Of a stretch of DNA of 64,000 nucleotides, positions 1 to 11,217 are shown piece after piece. This stretch comes from Eledone cirrhosa (Eukaryota > Mollusca > Cephalopoda > Octopoda > Eledonidae), in assembly GCA_964016885.1 (NCBI GenBank), contig OZ024743.1, positions 184,072,545 through 184,136,544 on the forward strand, written 5' to 3'. The notes beneath the pieces were generated by a model. That model saw only the letters and a program-made list of their open reading frames with translations, made no database searches and was not told where the DNA came from. Every line of letters starts with the position of its first letter. The first letter of the stretch is position 1. The translations under genes were made by a program, and so were the position numbers.

Positions 1-1535
1 ACAAAAATAACGATAACAACAACAGCAACAATGACAGTAAGAAAACCACCCTGAGTTTTGCCAAAGTAGCAAAACAGTGCGAAGCATTTCAGGTAACTCA
101 GGAGGAATTAGAAGAAGCCAAAAAAATGGTAAAGAAAGATGGGTACAGGGTCAGCCCCCCCCCCACACACACACACCTAATAAAATGGAGCATCAGCGCC
201 TATGCACCGTGTCTTATCGAACAATTAATATAAAATCGCGCCGAGTGGAACGGGCATCCGAGTCCCAAATCCAAAAAGCTTTGGGACATGTGTGGGCAAA
301 AATACCCCACATCAGACGTGGGCAGAAGTATGAAACCGTGGACGTGTTCTTTGAAACACCACAGGAGGCTAGAGAACACTCCATGGCCCCATTAAGAAGT
401 GACGACTTCACACTTGTCCCAAGCTATTGTGGCCAGAGACTCGTAAAGATCAGGGTCACCCACGTTCCACCGGCCATCGAAATTCCCTGGCTAATAGCTG
501 CCGTCCTCGCCGGCATCGAAGCCAACACAAAGATAATAGAAATAGCGAAAGAAAAGCAGGAGAACTCGTCTGGATCTGGAATGGAGCTCCTGATCCAAGC
601 GGACCAAAAAAAGCATTGAGGAGATCCCAGAGGTAATAGACCTTACTGACGGCAGCCACCTCACCGTAATTGTCGAGGGCAGAAGGCCTAGGTGTGTCGT
701 TTGTGGTGAAGGAACCCACCTAAGAGATTTCTACCCTCAGGCTAAAAGGATGAGGCTACCTCTCCTACCCACCCCATTGACTCAACCATCAACACCACCA
801 GCAGCAGAGATGGCAGCAACAACTGTAGCAGCAACAACAGAAGCAACTGTAACAGCAACAACCCCAGCAACAGTAGCAAAACCAACACCACCACCACCCA
901 ACGCGCCAGAACTAGCACCAGCGCCTACACCATCCACCACGCCACAACCAAAACTAACGCCTGTGGAGGATTTTCCACTCCTCGGCCTATCACAACTGGA
1001 GACAGATTGTGACGACGAGGAGTGGGAAACGGTATCAGGAAAAAAGAAAAAAAGAAACCAAAAAAGAAAAAACTCTCTTCCTTCCCCCTCCAAAAACAAA
1101 ATACAGAGGGAAACAAATAAGCTATCAAACAAAAAAGTTAGGACAGACATGCCACCATCCACACCAGCATCAACAACCCCATCACCCCAAACACCAACAC
1201 CATCACCATCATTAACCCCAACACCACCATCACCTACACCACAAAAGTCACCAAATTGCGAAACAGAAACAAACCCACAACAAACGCAAACAAAACAAAA
1301 CAACCAAAACGATACACACTACACAGCATTAAATTTGAACAACAACCAATTATTACACTACATCCAACATAACACCAGCATCACAGAAAAAGACTACACA
1401 ACAACCCAAAAGTTCACACCACCTCCACACATACAAATCACTCGCATCACACAGAAAACGTACATGACACTACAACAAAAATTCCCCCAAAGACATCGGA
1501 GACTTCCGACAAGCACTCTCCAGGAGGATTTATAA
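1..1535 (+). pseudogene. Tx1-like LINE copy A, ORF1 (gag-like nucleic-acid-binding protein), frameshifted, 5' end outside window
   Basis: ORF1 of a non-LTR retrotransposon; such proteins bind the element RNA during target-primed reverse transcription. The coding sequence is open from base 3, shifts frame in the C/CA run near 157-175, and shifts again in the A-run at 605-611, so three frames must be joined. A conserved block (YRTINIKSRRVE, then ETPQEAREHS and GSGMELLIQA) matches copies B, C and D. It is followed at 680-735 by a CCHC zinc knuckle, C-x2-C-x4-H-x4, whose last Cys is Tyr here (copy B keeps Cys). The tail from about 750 to 1535 is a low-complexity Thr/Pro/Gln/Asn-rich region. Family assignment rests on ORF2. 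It cannot encode a normal product. Confidence 0.85.
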
Positions 1536-1645
1536 GAACATCCTTCCTGAGGAGGCCACAAGCAGTGAAAAGGATGGAGAAACCGTCCTTCCTCTACGAG
1601 AAGTAAGGTAAGTGGTCTTTCCCATCTTTTCCACTCCATTTCAAC

Positions 1646-4600
1646 ATGACCTCACTCAGAATAGGCAGCATAAATGCGCGTGGCTTGGGGTCGTCATGGA
1701 AGCAGGGCCACCTGCTCAAAGACCCCAGGTCACTAAACATAGATGTAGTGGCCATCAGCGAGACCAGAATCTCCGAAGCACGGGCCTTCGCACCGATCTT
1801 CGGCGGCTACGATGTGTACGCATCTCCCAGCCGTCCGGGATCGGGGGGAGGAGTTGCTGTGCTTTTTCGGAGAGGTTTGGATCTTGCCATACGGGCCATC
1901 TTCCTGGACCCAGAAGGTAAGTTGGTGTTGCTTGACGTGACCAGCGGAGACGGGCAAGCTTTCAGGTTAGTGGCCGTCTATGCCCCGACAGGAGCAGGGC
2001 GGCCTGATTTCTTCCGGCGTCTGGAGACCTTTCTTGAAACGTCCCGCTCTTTAGTGTTAGTGGGCGACTGGAACGAGATCTTAGATGTACGCTGGGGCTG
2101 TGTGGGATTAGTCGATAGGGGAGGAGGGTGCAAGAGTCTCACCAACCTGCTCAGGCGTTTTGAACTGTCTGACAGGTACCGATTGGATTTCCCGAATGTG
2201 CCAATGTGGACTTGGACAAATCGCATAGGGTCATCCAGATCATATCTAGATAGAGTATTTTGTAGAGAAATAGATAGGTCTAGCATAGGCTGTCCACAAT
2301 TCAAGATAGCCAGCTACACGAACCACAAATTCGTGATCTGTGTGCTTGACTTAGATAGGCTTCATAGACGAGGACCCGGCTACTGGAAGCTAAACGCGTC
2401 CTTACCAGCGCGCAAGGCCTACAGAGACCGGATTAGCGAACTAGTTAAGCGGGCGTTGACGGGGGCCAACGTCAACAACAAGTAGTGGTTTGCTCTGAAA
2501 AGAGCAATTAGAATAGAATCCATTAAGTTTAGTAAGACTTTAGCAATAGAGAAAAATAGAGCAGAGGAAGAATTAGTTAGAAAATTAGACGAGGCGCTTA
2601 GCAAAGGCATCGCGACCGACGTACTTGCGGCGAAATTGGCCCTTGACCAATTCTTCAATGCAAAGCACGAAGGCTGCGTTGTCAGAGCTAGGGTGCGTGC
2701 AGTCAGACACGAGGGGACGAAAGCCGTTCAATGGGCCCGAGTGGCGGAGGCGCGTCGTGGTGGCGGAGGCGCGTCGTGGCAACAAAGCCACGATACGGTC
2801 TTTGGTGGACCACGACGGGCGCATGCTACTCGATCCCGGGCAAATGTGTGAAGCTTTTCAGCGACACTTCGCACAGCTGTTCGGGGGCAGCGGTGGGCCG
2901 GATCGAGGGATGGACTTTAGTGTCTACCTCGACGGACAGCCGCGGCTCTCGGCCACTGAGGCGGAGTGTTGCGAAAAGCCGATAACAGCCGCTGAAGTAC
3001 GGGAGGCAATGACTGGCTGCACAAGGGGTAAATCGCCTGGTTTGGATGGTCTGCCCTATGAACTTTACGTACAGATGGCAGACCTGTTCGGAGGCCTCTT
3101 GGCGGACGTCTACTGCAACTGGCAACAGAACGGGAGAATTCCCAGCTCTGTGAGCCGAGGAGCTGTGGCGCTGCTGAGAAAGGATCCGAACAAGGGGGAT
3201 AACATAGATAATTTCAGCCCATACCTCTGCTAAACACAGAGTTCAAGATTTTGGCCAAGGTGCTAGCAAAGAGGTTGGCGCTTGTCGTTGGTGGTCTGGT
3301 GGGAGAGGCGCAGACATGCGCCATTCCCGACAGATCCATCTACGACAACCTCCACCTCATGCGATACATCGTAGAGAGGGTAGCTAGGGAACCTGGCACG
3401 GGTGGGTCCTTGATCAATTTAGATCAGTCGAAAGCATTCGATAGGGTCGACCATCGTTACCTAGCGGCAATCCTGAGGGCGGCTGGCTTTGGGCCCGTCT
3501 TCAGAGGCTGGATTGCTGCATGCACAGCGACATCTGCTCTGTGGTGATAGTGAACGGTCACTTTCGGAACCGTTCAACATCATACGCTCGGTCCGCCAAG
3601 GATGTCCCCTCTCGTCCCTCTTGTACGTATTGACTCTCGAGCCTTTACTGAACAAACTGGAGACGTTGAGGGGCGTGCCGCGCGAACTAGGATGCGGAAG
3701 ATCCGTGTCAGCATATGCGGACGATGTCACCGTAGTGGTGTCGAAGGCCAAACACATCGAGGCGATCGGCACTACACTAAGAGAATACGAAGCGGTGACA
3801 GGAGCAATGATCAACCAGGAAAAGTCAGTGGGCCTGCAGCTCGGCACCTGGAGTGGCAGGTCCATGCCGTCCAACAGCGTCGTCGGGCGCTGGACGGACG
3901 GACAGGTTAAATTGCTAGGGGTCTGGTTCGGTCCGGACCTCCAGACGGACAAAAACTGGGAGGAGGTGACGAGCAGGGTGGCTTCTCTCACGCAGAAATG
4001 GGCGGGAGGAAGCTATCCCTGAAAGGTCGAGCGGAGGTGGCTAACGCGTACATCGCGTCCGTCATCTACTACCGCCTGACCGTCGTACCTTGTCCTAAAC
4101 CCTGCCTGACTGCGCTGGAGCGTTTGCTCTTTCGCTTTTTGTGGAAGGGACGCGCTCCGATGGTCAGGCGGTTCATCTGCTGTCAACACCCGCTACGTGG
4201 AGGGCTGGGCATGCCGTGGCTGATGATGCGCAGACACGCGCTCAGGCTACGACATCTCCACCTCTTCCTCGACGGTGATCAGGTGTGGTCGCCCTTTGCT
4301 AGACACGTCTTTCCCCAGCTCGTCTCCTTGACGGAGCTGCAGTCCTGGGTCAAGCGAAGACCGAGAGGAAGCGCTTGGAGACTGGAATGTCTTCAGGCGC
4401 TCACAGCCTTCGACCAATCGGGCAATGTGATCGGTGGAAACTCCACCTTGGCGTTCTATAGAGGATTAGTGGAGGGGAAGAGCGACGACGTACTTGGAGA
4501 AACTCTAGGCGTCGACGAAAATCAACTACCCAATCTCTTCGGAAGGACTTTCGGGCCGGGGCCTATGGACAACTTCCAGAAATCCCTGACCTGGTGGTGC

Positions 4601-5079
4601 TACCGAGGAGCTTTGCCAGTTCGGGATAAACTCTACAGGCATGGAGGTGCCGTCAGCCGGGCATGTCCGAGATGCGCGCAGGGCGACGAAACCGTCCTGC
4701 ACGCACTCGTCCAGTGTCCGAGCATTGCTGACTTGTGGGTTTATGTCGAACACCTGCTGTCACGTGTAGGACAGATCCAGCTATCAGCTGAGTCCATCGT
4801 GAGGATTGCCCCGCCTCTTCCTTTAGCCGGGCAGGGCAGGCAGTTTTTATCTGTCTGGTGGCCATGGCGAAAGAGATAGTATGGTGGACACGTTTGAAAG
4901 GGCTGAAGACGAGCACTTACCTCTTCGGTGATGCCCTGATTAACTTTTTCAAATTTCATTTGAAAAGGAAAATCAGGGTAGAGAGGGAAGTGTTCTCTTC
5001 CCAGCATTTTGTTGAAAGATGGGTGAGAGAAGCAAGTATGGCCCGAGTGAATGGGCCTCCTCTGAGTATGTATCTGTAA
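1646..5079 (+). pseudogene. Tx1-like LINE copy A, ORF2 (apurinic-type endonuclease + reverse transcriptase), decayed
   Basis: ORF2 starts at the ATG at 1646, 110 bases after ORF1. An EEP endonuclease lies at about 1650-2400 (SINARGLG near the start, AISETRI with the catalytic Glu, VGDWNEIL, and a late YTNHKFV block where copy C has SDH). Reverse transcriptase follows: KSPGLDGLPYELY near 3030, LINLDQSKAFDRVDH near 3410, SAYADD near 3710, then a C-terminal CPRC...H...C zinc-ribbon-like block near 4660-4700. It ends at the TAA after MARVNGPP at 5079. Breaks seen: TAG at 2483-2485 where copy B has Trp, a 19-bp tandem duplication at 2742-2779, one-base deletions near 3215 and 3517, and frame changes near 4010 and 4850. 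The RT block order matches the Tx1/L1-like clade; I am fairly sure of this from recognisable motifs only. Confidence 0.9.
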
Positions 5080-5315
5080 ATTAAAGGTGGAAAACTGGGA
5101 GAGGGCACTTGCCCTGGTGGTCAGGGTCACTGTGACCTTTTAATGGGCTTTCTCCACAAATGTCCCTCGGAAGTCTCCCACCTATTGGGGAATTTTTCAT
5201 TGTTATTTTTTATTACATCCTCTGTTTTTTTTTACACGCAGAAATGCCCATTTGTACCGTCCTGTACTGTCCTTAATGTCTACTTTATGTAAACCCTTGT
5301 GGTTAATAAAGAAAA

Positions 5316-5346
<31 letters not shown>

Positions 5347-5360
5347 TGTTGTTATTATTA
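5080..5360 (+). other. 3' UTR and ATT-repeat tail of LINE copy A
   Basis: Non-coding sequence after the ORF2 stop. It ends with GTTAATAAAG followed by a run of ATT triplets (about 5316-5360), which serves as the 3' tail typical of many non-LTR elements. The distal part (ATTTGTACCGTCCTGTAC and a following CCCTTGTGG block) recurs in reverse complement at about 46713-46800, the 3' end of copy E, which supports the boundary. Confidence 0.75.
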
Positions 5361-5564
5361 TGAGATGGCGGTAACTTCGGTTGAATAAGTTAGTTGAATT
5401 TTTATGAGTTATCAAAAGTTCTATATACTATTTTTTACATCGGTGTGTAGTTAAAGAATCCCTCTTTCAAAGGAGGTGGTTTTTTAACTGTATCTCGCGC
5501 CCTTGAGGGCTAAATTTGTATTTATTTACAATCATACCCCGCAAATTTTGTTTTAAAAAAAAAC
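5361..5564. other. Spacer / 5' UTR of LINE copy B
   Basis: About 200 bases between the ATT tail of copy A and the first plausible ATG of copy B at 5565. No gene is seen; part is probably the 5' UTR of copy B. Confidence 0.4.
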
Positions 5565-6838
5565 ATGGCGGACAAAAATATTGTCCACAGGGAGGAACAG
5601 CGGGTTGTTCGGAGGGTGGAACAGCCGATTCCATCCAATCACAAGGCAAAGTAAAAAGCAAGAGAAACAGCACCAGCAGCGATAGTGGCAATGGTGGTGA
5701 CAACAGCAGCAGCCACTGGAACAGTAGCAGCAGCAGTAGAAATTACAACGAAAACTTCCCTACATTAGAAAAATCAAACACCACCACCACCCCAATAACA
5801 GTAACAACAGCAACAGCCATAAAGAACCAAAGGAGCAACAACTATAACAGCAGCAACACAGAGGAAAAAAAAACAAAAAAAAAACACCAACGACGGCAAC
5901 AAAGACAAAACTAACAAAGCGACAAACAATTTTGAACAAGTACACATCACTAATGAAGAAATAAAAGAAGCAAAGGTCTTGGTTAAAAAGACCAGACACA
6001 GGGTAAGTCTCACCCGCCTAGCTGAGATAATAAGAAACAAGCTTTTGTGTTTGGTTAGTTATCGCACGATCGGGTCAAAATCGCGGCGAGTCGAACTAGC
6101 AACGGAGTCACAGGTCCAAAGAGCTATGGGTGCCGTTTGGGCACAGAAAACATACATAGCCCAGGGATCGAGGTATGGCTCTTCGCTACACCAGAAGAAA
6201 TCAGAGCACACTCCATTGCGCCACTCCGCAGTGACGTAATCATAATGATGCCCACATACTGCGACCAGAGAGTCGTGAGCGTTCGGGTGGGCCAGGTTCC
6301 GCCCTCAGTGGAGATGGCGTGGTTGACGGCAGCCGTCCTCGCTGACGTTGAGGATTCAACAACTACACTCAACGTCATGAGAATAAGACAGGAAAATTGG
6401 ACAGGGTCGGGGATGGAGCTAATCATCCAAGCAAACCATGAGAGCATTGAAGCCATCCCCGATGTAATAGACCTGGACGATGGCAGCCATCTACTCGTGA
6501 CTGTCAAAGGTAGGCGCCCAAGGTGTCATGGATGCGGTGGCAAGACGCACCTTAAGACATTCTGCCCCAAACTCACCAAAACAGGCACGCGCCCACTCTT
6601 ACCCCACGCCGTTCCCCGCAACTGGAGCGGACAAACAAACAAAGACCACAGTGGCAGAAGAGAAATCACCATCCCCAACAACAAAAGCACCATCTCTTCC
6701 ACCACCCACAGAACCAATCGAAAGCATACCCCTTCCTGATATAGCTAAATCGGACAAGGAGTGCGATGAGGCCGAAGAATGGAGCACTATTCCAACAAAA
6801 AAAAGGAAGAACTCCATAACCTCAACCCCTCTCCTTCC
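5565..6838 (+). pseudogene. Tx1-like LINE copy B, ORF1, frameshifted and 3'-truncated
   Basis: ORF1 homologous to copy A. The ATG at 5565 (MADKNIVHREE) is the likely start by analogy with copy C. A Ser/Asn-rich segment follows, then the conserved block (YRTIGSKSRRVE, ATPEEIRAHS, GSGMELIIQA) and an intact CCHC zinc knuckle at about 6520-6565 (C-x2-C-x4-H-x4-C). At least two frameshifts are present, near 5640 and 6170. The ORF1 tail is cut near 6838, where the reading frame runs directly into the second half of the ORF2 endonuclease (see the next feature). Relative to copy A, about 780-800 bases are missing at that point. Confidence 0.85.
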
Positions 6839-9345
6839 GGAGAAGTCTGGATCTCGAGATACGGTCTTCTTGGACCCAAAGGGTAAGTTGGTGGTATTGG
6901 ACGTGACCAGCGGAGAAGGACAAGCTTTCAGGCTAGTGGCCGTCTATGCCCCAACAGGACGGTCTGAATTCTTCCGGCGTCTGGAGACCTTTCTTGAAAC
7001 GTCCCACTCTTGTTAGTAGGCGACAGGAACGGGATCTTAGATGCATGCTGGGATTGTGTGGGATTAATGGATAGGGGAGGAGGGTGTAAAAGCCTCACAA
7101 ACCTGCTCAGGCGTTTTCAACTGTCGGAGAGGTACCGATTGGATTTCCCGAATGTGCCAATGTGGACAAGGACAAACCGCATCGGGTCATCCAGATCATA
7201 TCTAGATAGGGTATTTTGTAGGGAAATAGATAGGTCTAGCATAGGCTGTCCGCAATTCAAAATAGTCGGCTACACGGACCACAAATTCGTGATCTATGTG
7301 GTTGACTTGGATAGGCTTCATAGACAGGCACCCAGCTACTGGAAACTAAATGCGTCGTTACCAGCGCGCAAAGCTTACAGAGACCGGATTAGCGAATTAG
7401 TTAAACGGGCGTTGACAGGGGCCACCGTCAACAACAAATGGTGGTTTTCCCTGAAAAGAGTGATTAGAATAGAGTCTATTAGGTTTAGTAAAGTGCTAGT
7501 AACAGAGAAAAATAGAGCAGAAGGAAATCTAGTTAGCAAATTAGACAAGGCGCTTAGTAAAGGCATCGTGACCGCGTGTTTGCGGCAAAATTGGCTCTCG
7601 ACCAATTTTTCAACGCTAAGCACGAAGGCTGCATTGTCAGAGCTAGGGTGCGTGCTCTCAGACACGAGGGGACGAAAGCCGTTCAATGGGTCCGGGTGGC
7701 GGAGGCGCGTTGTGGAAACAAAGCCACAATCCGGTCTTTACGGGCGCATGAGACTAGATCCCGGGCAGATGTGTGCGGCTTTTCAGCAGCACTTTGCTTA
7801 GCTGTTCGGGTGGAATGGACTTCAGTGCTTACCTCGATGAACTGCCGCGGCTCTCGACCACTGAGGCAGAGTGTTGCGAAAGGCCGATAACAGCTGCTGA
7901 AGTACGGGAGGCAATGACTAGCTGCACAATGGGTAAATCGCCTGGTTTGGATGGTCCCCCCTACGAATTTTACATACATATGCCAGACTTGTTCGAAGAT
8001 CTCTTGGCGGACGTCTACTGCAACTGGCAGCAGAATGTGAGCCGAGGAGCGGTGGCGCTGCTGAGAAAGGATCCGAACAAGGGCATAACAGAAAATTTCA
8101 GGCCCATAACTCTGCTAAACACAGACTTCAAGATTTTGGCTAAGGTGCTAGCAAAGAGGTTAGCGATTGTCGTTGTCGCAAACATGCGCCATTCCAAACA
8201 GATCCATCCATGACAACCACCACCTCATGCGATACATCGTAGAGAGAGTAGCTAGGGAACCTGGAATGGGTGGGTATTTGATCAATTTAGATCAGTCAAA
8301 AGCTTTCAATAGGGTTGACCGTCGTTATCTGGCAGCAGTCCTAAGAGCAGCTGGCTTTGGGCCTGTCTTCAGAGGCTGGATTGCTGCCATGCACAGCGAC
8401 ATCTGCTCTGTGGTGAGAGTGAACGGTCACCTTTTGGAACCGTTCAACATCATGTGCTCGATCCACTAAGGATGTCCTCTCTCGTCCTTGTTGTACGTAT
8501 TAACTCTCGAGCCATTACTGCACAAACTGGAGACGTTAAGGGGGATCCCGCGTGACCTAGGATGTGGACGAACATTGTCAGCTTAGGCAGACGACATCAC
8601 CGTAGTGATGTGGAACGCCACACTAAGAGAATACAAGGTAGTGACAGAAGCAATGATCAACCAGGAAAAATCAGTAGGCCTGCAACTCGGCACCTGGAGA
8701 GGCAGGTCCATGCCGTCCAACAGCGTCGTCGGGCGCTGGATGGACCGGTTAAATTGCTAGGGGTCTGGTTAGGTCCAGACCTCCAGACGGACAAAAACTG
8801 GGAGGAGGTCACGAGCAAGGTGGCTTCTCTCACTCAGAAATGGGCCGAGAAGAAGCTATCCCTGAAAGGTCGAGTGGAGGTGGCGAATGCGTACATCGTG
8901 TCCGTCATCTACTACCACCTGACCGTCGTGCCTTGTCCTAAGCCTCACCTAACTGGAGCGTTTCCTCTTTCGCTTTTTGTGGAAGGGACGTGCTCCGATG
9001 GTCAGGCGGTCCATCTGCTGTCAACACCCGCTACGCGGAGGGCTGGGCATGCCGTGGCTGATGATGCACAGACATGCGCTCAGGCTACGACATCTCCACC
9101 TCTTCCTCGACACTGATCAGGTGTGGTCGCCCTTTGCTAGACGCATGTTTCCCCAGCTTGTCTCCTTGGCAGAGCTGCAGTCCTGGGTCAAGCGAAGACC
9201 GAGAGGAAGCGCTTGGAGACTGGAATATCTTCAGGTGCTTACAGCCCTCGACCAGTCGAGCAATACAATCGCTGGAAACTCCACCTTGGCTTTCTATAGA
9301 GGATTAGTGGAGGGAAAGAGCAACGACGTTCTTGGGGAAACTGAT
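6839..9345 (+). pseudogene. Tx1-like LINE copy B, ORF2 lacking the N-terminal half of the endonuclease and the C-terminus
   Basis: Starts inside the EEP domain (LDPKGKLVVLDVTSG) in frame with the upstream ORF1 piece. It then carries the rest of EEP (SSRSYLDRVFC; YTDHKFV with the catalytic-type Asp-His) and an RT broken by many changes. The YADD box has become a stop codon plus ADD (TAG at 8584-8586), and the RQGCPL block near 8465 is out of frame. A KSPGLDG block remains near 7935. Homology ends abruptly at about 9345, where sequence of a different LINE begins. The element is dead. Its similarity to copy A in shared segments shows the two belong to one family. Confidence 0.85.
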
Positions 9346-9540
9346 GCTCTCTTCCTTGTGAGGCAGTTACAGGAAAAGTACCTAGCTAAAAGCAGGCCGC
9401 TCTACCTGGCATTTGTTAATCCGGTGGGCTCTTAGAAAACTAGGCTACAGTTTGGACGTGAAAGAGATGTGTATGCGAGTACATGCGTACCAGAGATATG
9501 TGTGTGTATGTCCGTATCTGTCTTGTCTTTTATGTCCAAA
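9346..9540 (+). pseudogene. RT fragment of a second LINE family fused to copy B
   Basis: The frame continues after the copy B homology as ALFLVRQLQEKYLAKSRPLY, the start of an RT palm block also seen in other LINE remnants (compare IRQLQEKYLDQN at 25850 and VRQLQEKFIEQ at 39640). A deletion then removes the catalytic Asp region (FVNPVGS instead of FVDL.KAFD), and WALRKLGY follows in another frame. It is a small chimeric remnant with no function of its own. Confidence 0.65.
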
Positions 9541-10179
9541 CTGTAGCCGTCCCCACTCACTATCTGTCAAAAACGACGAATCCTAAGCATGAATGCATGT
9601 GACAACTTGACCGGATGAGAGATGGCGTTATTTTGGAGATAGACTGATGGTGGTGAAATAATCAACCAATGAGCAGACGTAAAATACCACGTTGTTAGAA
9701 TGTGCTGAATATAACAAGCGACTGGAGAAATTCGCACACAGAATCGGAAACGAGCTTCCATACCGAGGCATATCTGAGGGTCTTTTGATTCCAGAGTCAG
9801 GTTCAATAATAGATCGTTCCTCGAGCTGAACGACAGTCAAACATATGTAATATGTTATTAAATATGTTATGATGCAACACTGACTATTTTTTCCTTTATT
9901 CTTATAGTTTTATACTCTGCTCTGCGCGAGCATCGAGTGGTCAGCCGGCATACCGCCTACGGGCGCTTATGTGAGAAAGTATCTGTCTACGTACTTTTTA
10001 GTATATGCGCGTAGTTGAGTGTGTGTGTGTTTACGTTCTGGATATTTATATTTTTATGTATATATATACTTTTTTTTTCCCCATTTTTCCTTTTCGCCCG
10101 TTTTTTTTTCAGCCTCACTTTCATATTTCCTAAATTTTGTTTTCAAATCCATATTTAATAAATACACCATGTTTTTTTA
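9541..10179. other. No recognisable gene
   Basis: About 640 bases with short open frames only and no recognised protein, RNA or repeat family. It runs up to the hammerhead motif at 10180 and may be part of the same mobile element. Confidence 0.4.
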
Positions 10180-10240
10180 TTCATTCTGACGACTGAAGAC
10201 AGACACAACATCTGTCTTCAAGAAATCCGTGGTAAATGAA
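10180..10240 (+). ncRNA. Hammerhead-type self-cleaving ribozyme motif
   Basis: All core elements are in order. Stem I 5' strand is TTCATT (10180-10185) and the core is CTGACGA (10186-10192). Stem II is a perfect 10-bp helix, TGAAGACAGA (10194-10203) with TCTGTCTTCA (10211-10220), closed by a 7-nt loop. GAAA follows (10222-10225). A tiny stem III (CC/GG) leads to a TA cleavage dinucleotide (10233-10234). The stem I 3' strand AATGAA (10235-10240) is the exact complement of TTCATT. A C-A mismatch sits at the base of stem II. Hammerheads of this kind are known in Penelope-like elements and metazoan retrozymes. Structure was paired by eye. Confidence 0.7.
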
Positions 10241-10272
10241 ATAATTATCTTATGTTGTTTATTACATAACTA

Positions 10273-10274
<2 letters not shown>

Positions 10275-10346
<72 letters not shown>
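10275..10346. repeat. (TA)n microsatellite
   Basis: About 70 bases of pure TA dinucleotides, followed by a second shorter TA run at 10359-10372. Confidence 0.95.
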
Positions 10347-10350
<4 letters not shown>

Positions 10351-10381
10351 AACAACTATATATATATATATAACAACCAGA

Positions 10382-10420
10382 AATAGCCGTCGAAACGTCC
10401 TGAGCTCTGCCGTCGGCCTC
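10382..10420. repeat. Short interspersed motif shared with 41899-41937
   Basis: AGCCGTCGAAACG, then a variable pair of bases, then TGAGCTCTGCCGTCGG occurs here and again at 41899-41937. Both lie close to microsatellites and mobile-element ends, so this is probably a fragment of one repeat family. No coding content. Confidence 0.6.
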
Positions 10421-10801
10421 ATACTTTTTCCTATTATCTTCATATACCTTCCTGCCAGATTGTTGAACGTATATACTTACCTTATGCATATTAACGGCTG
10501 AGTAGCCCAATTTGCATATCGAGTGGGTTAATCGGCCGGGTGCACCGAAAACGATAAACGGAAACAATGAAACGAAATTTCATTTCCCACTCTTAGTACG
10601 GCTGTTACTTAAATATAAGTATGTACACGTACATACATACATGTATACAGACGTACAGTAGTATGTATATATATATACATACATGCACACATATATATAT
10701 GTACGTATGGATTCACCGAACATTTATTTTAATGCTCGGTGTGTTTGTAACCAAACATCCCGTATTAAGCCGAAGTGTCTAGCAACCATCGATGCGCGTT
10801 T

Positions 10802-10844
10802 ACGTTGCTGACGATAGCTAATAAGCTTGAAATTAGTACAGCGT
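10802..10844 (+). ncRNA. Hammerhead-type ribozyme motif, unit 1
   Basis: Stem I 5' strand ACGTTG (10802-10807), CTGACGA (10808-10814), stem II AGCT-AATA-AGCT (10816-10827), GAAA (10829-10832), a stem III of at most one U-G pair around TTAG, the TA cleavage dinucleotide (10837-10838), then CAGCGT (10839-10844). CAGCGT pairs with ACGTTG through five Watson-Crick pairs and one wobble. Stem II is only four pairs. The motif lies in the spacer of the palindrome. Confidence 0.65.
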
Positions 10845-11217
10845 TCCTTTGTCAGTGTTGAACAAACGAGCAACGATGGTTGCTAGACACTACGGCTTAA
10901 TACGGGATGTTTGTTTACAAACACACCGAGCATTATAATAGATGTTCGGTGAATCCATACGTACATATATATATGTGTGTATGTATATATATATACATAC
11001 TACTGTACGTCTGTATACATGTATGTATGTACGTGTACATACTTATATTTAAGTAACAGCCGTACTAAGAGTGGGAAATGAAATTTCGTTTCATTTTTTC
11101 CGTTTATCGTTTTCGGTGCACCCGGCCGATTAACCCACTCGATATGCAAATTGGGCTACTCAGCCGTTAATATGCATAAGGTAAGTATATACGTTCAACA
11201 ATCTGGCAGGAAGGTAT

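Noticed and set aside
750..1303. Pro/Thr-rich ORF as a possible mucin gene
   Set aside because: It is the continuation of LINE ORF1 after a frameshift, directly downstream of its zinc knuckle.
5203..5415. Asn-rich minus-strand ORF
   Set aside because: Produced by the ATT-repeat tail of LINE copy A.
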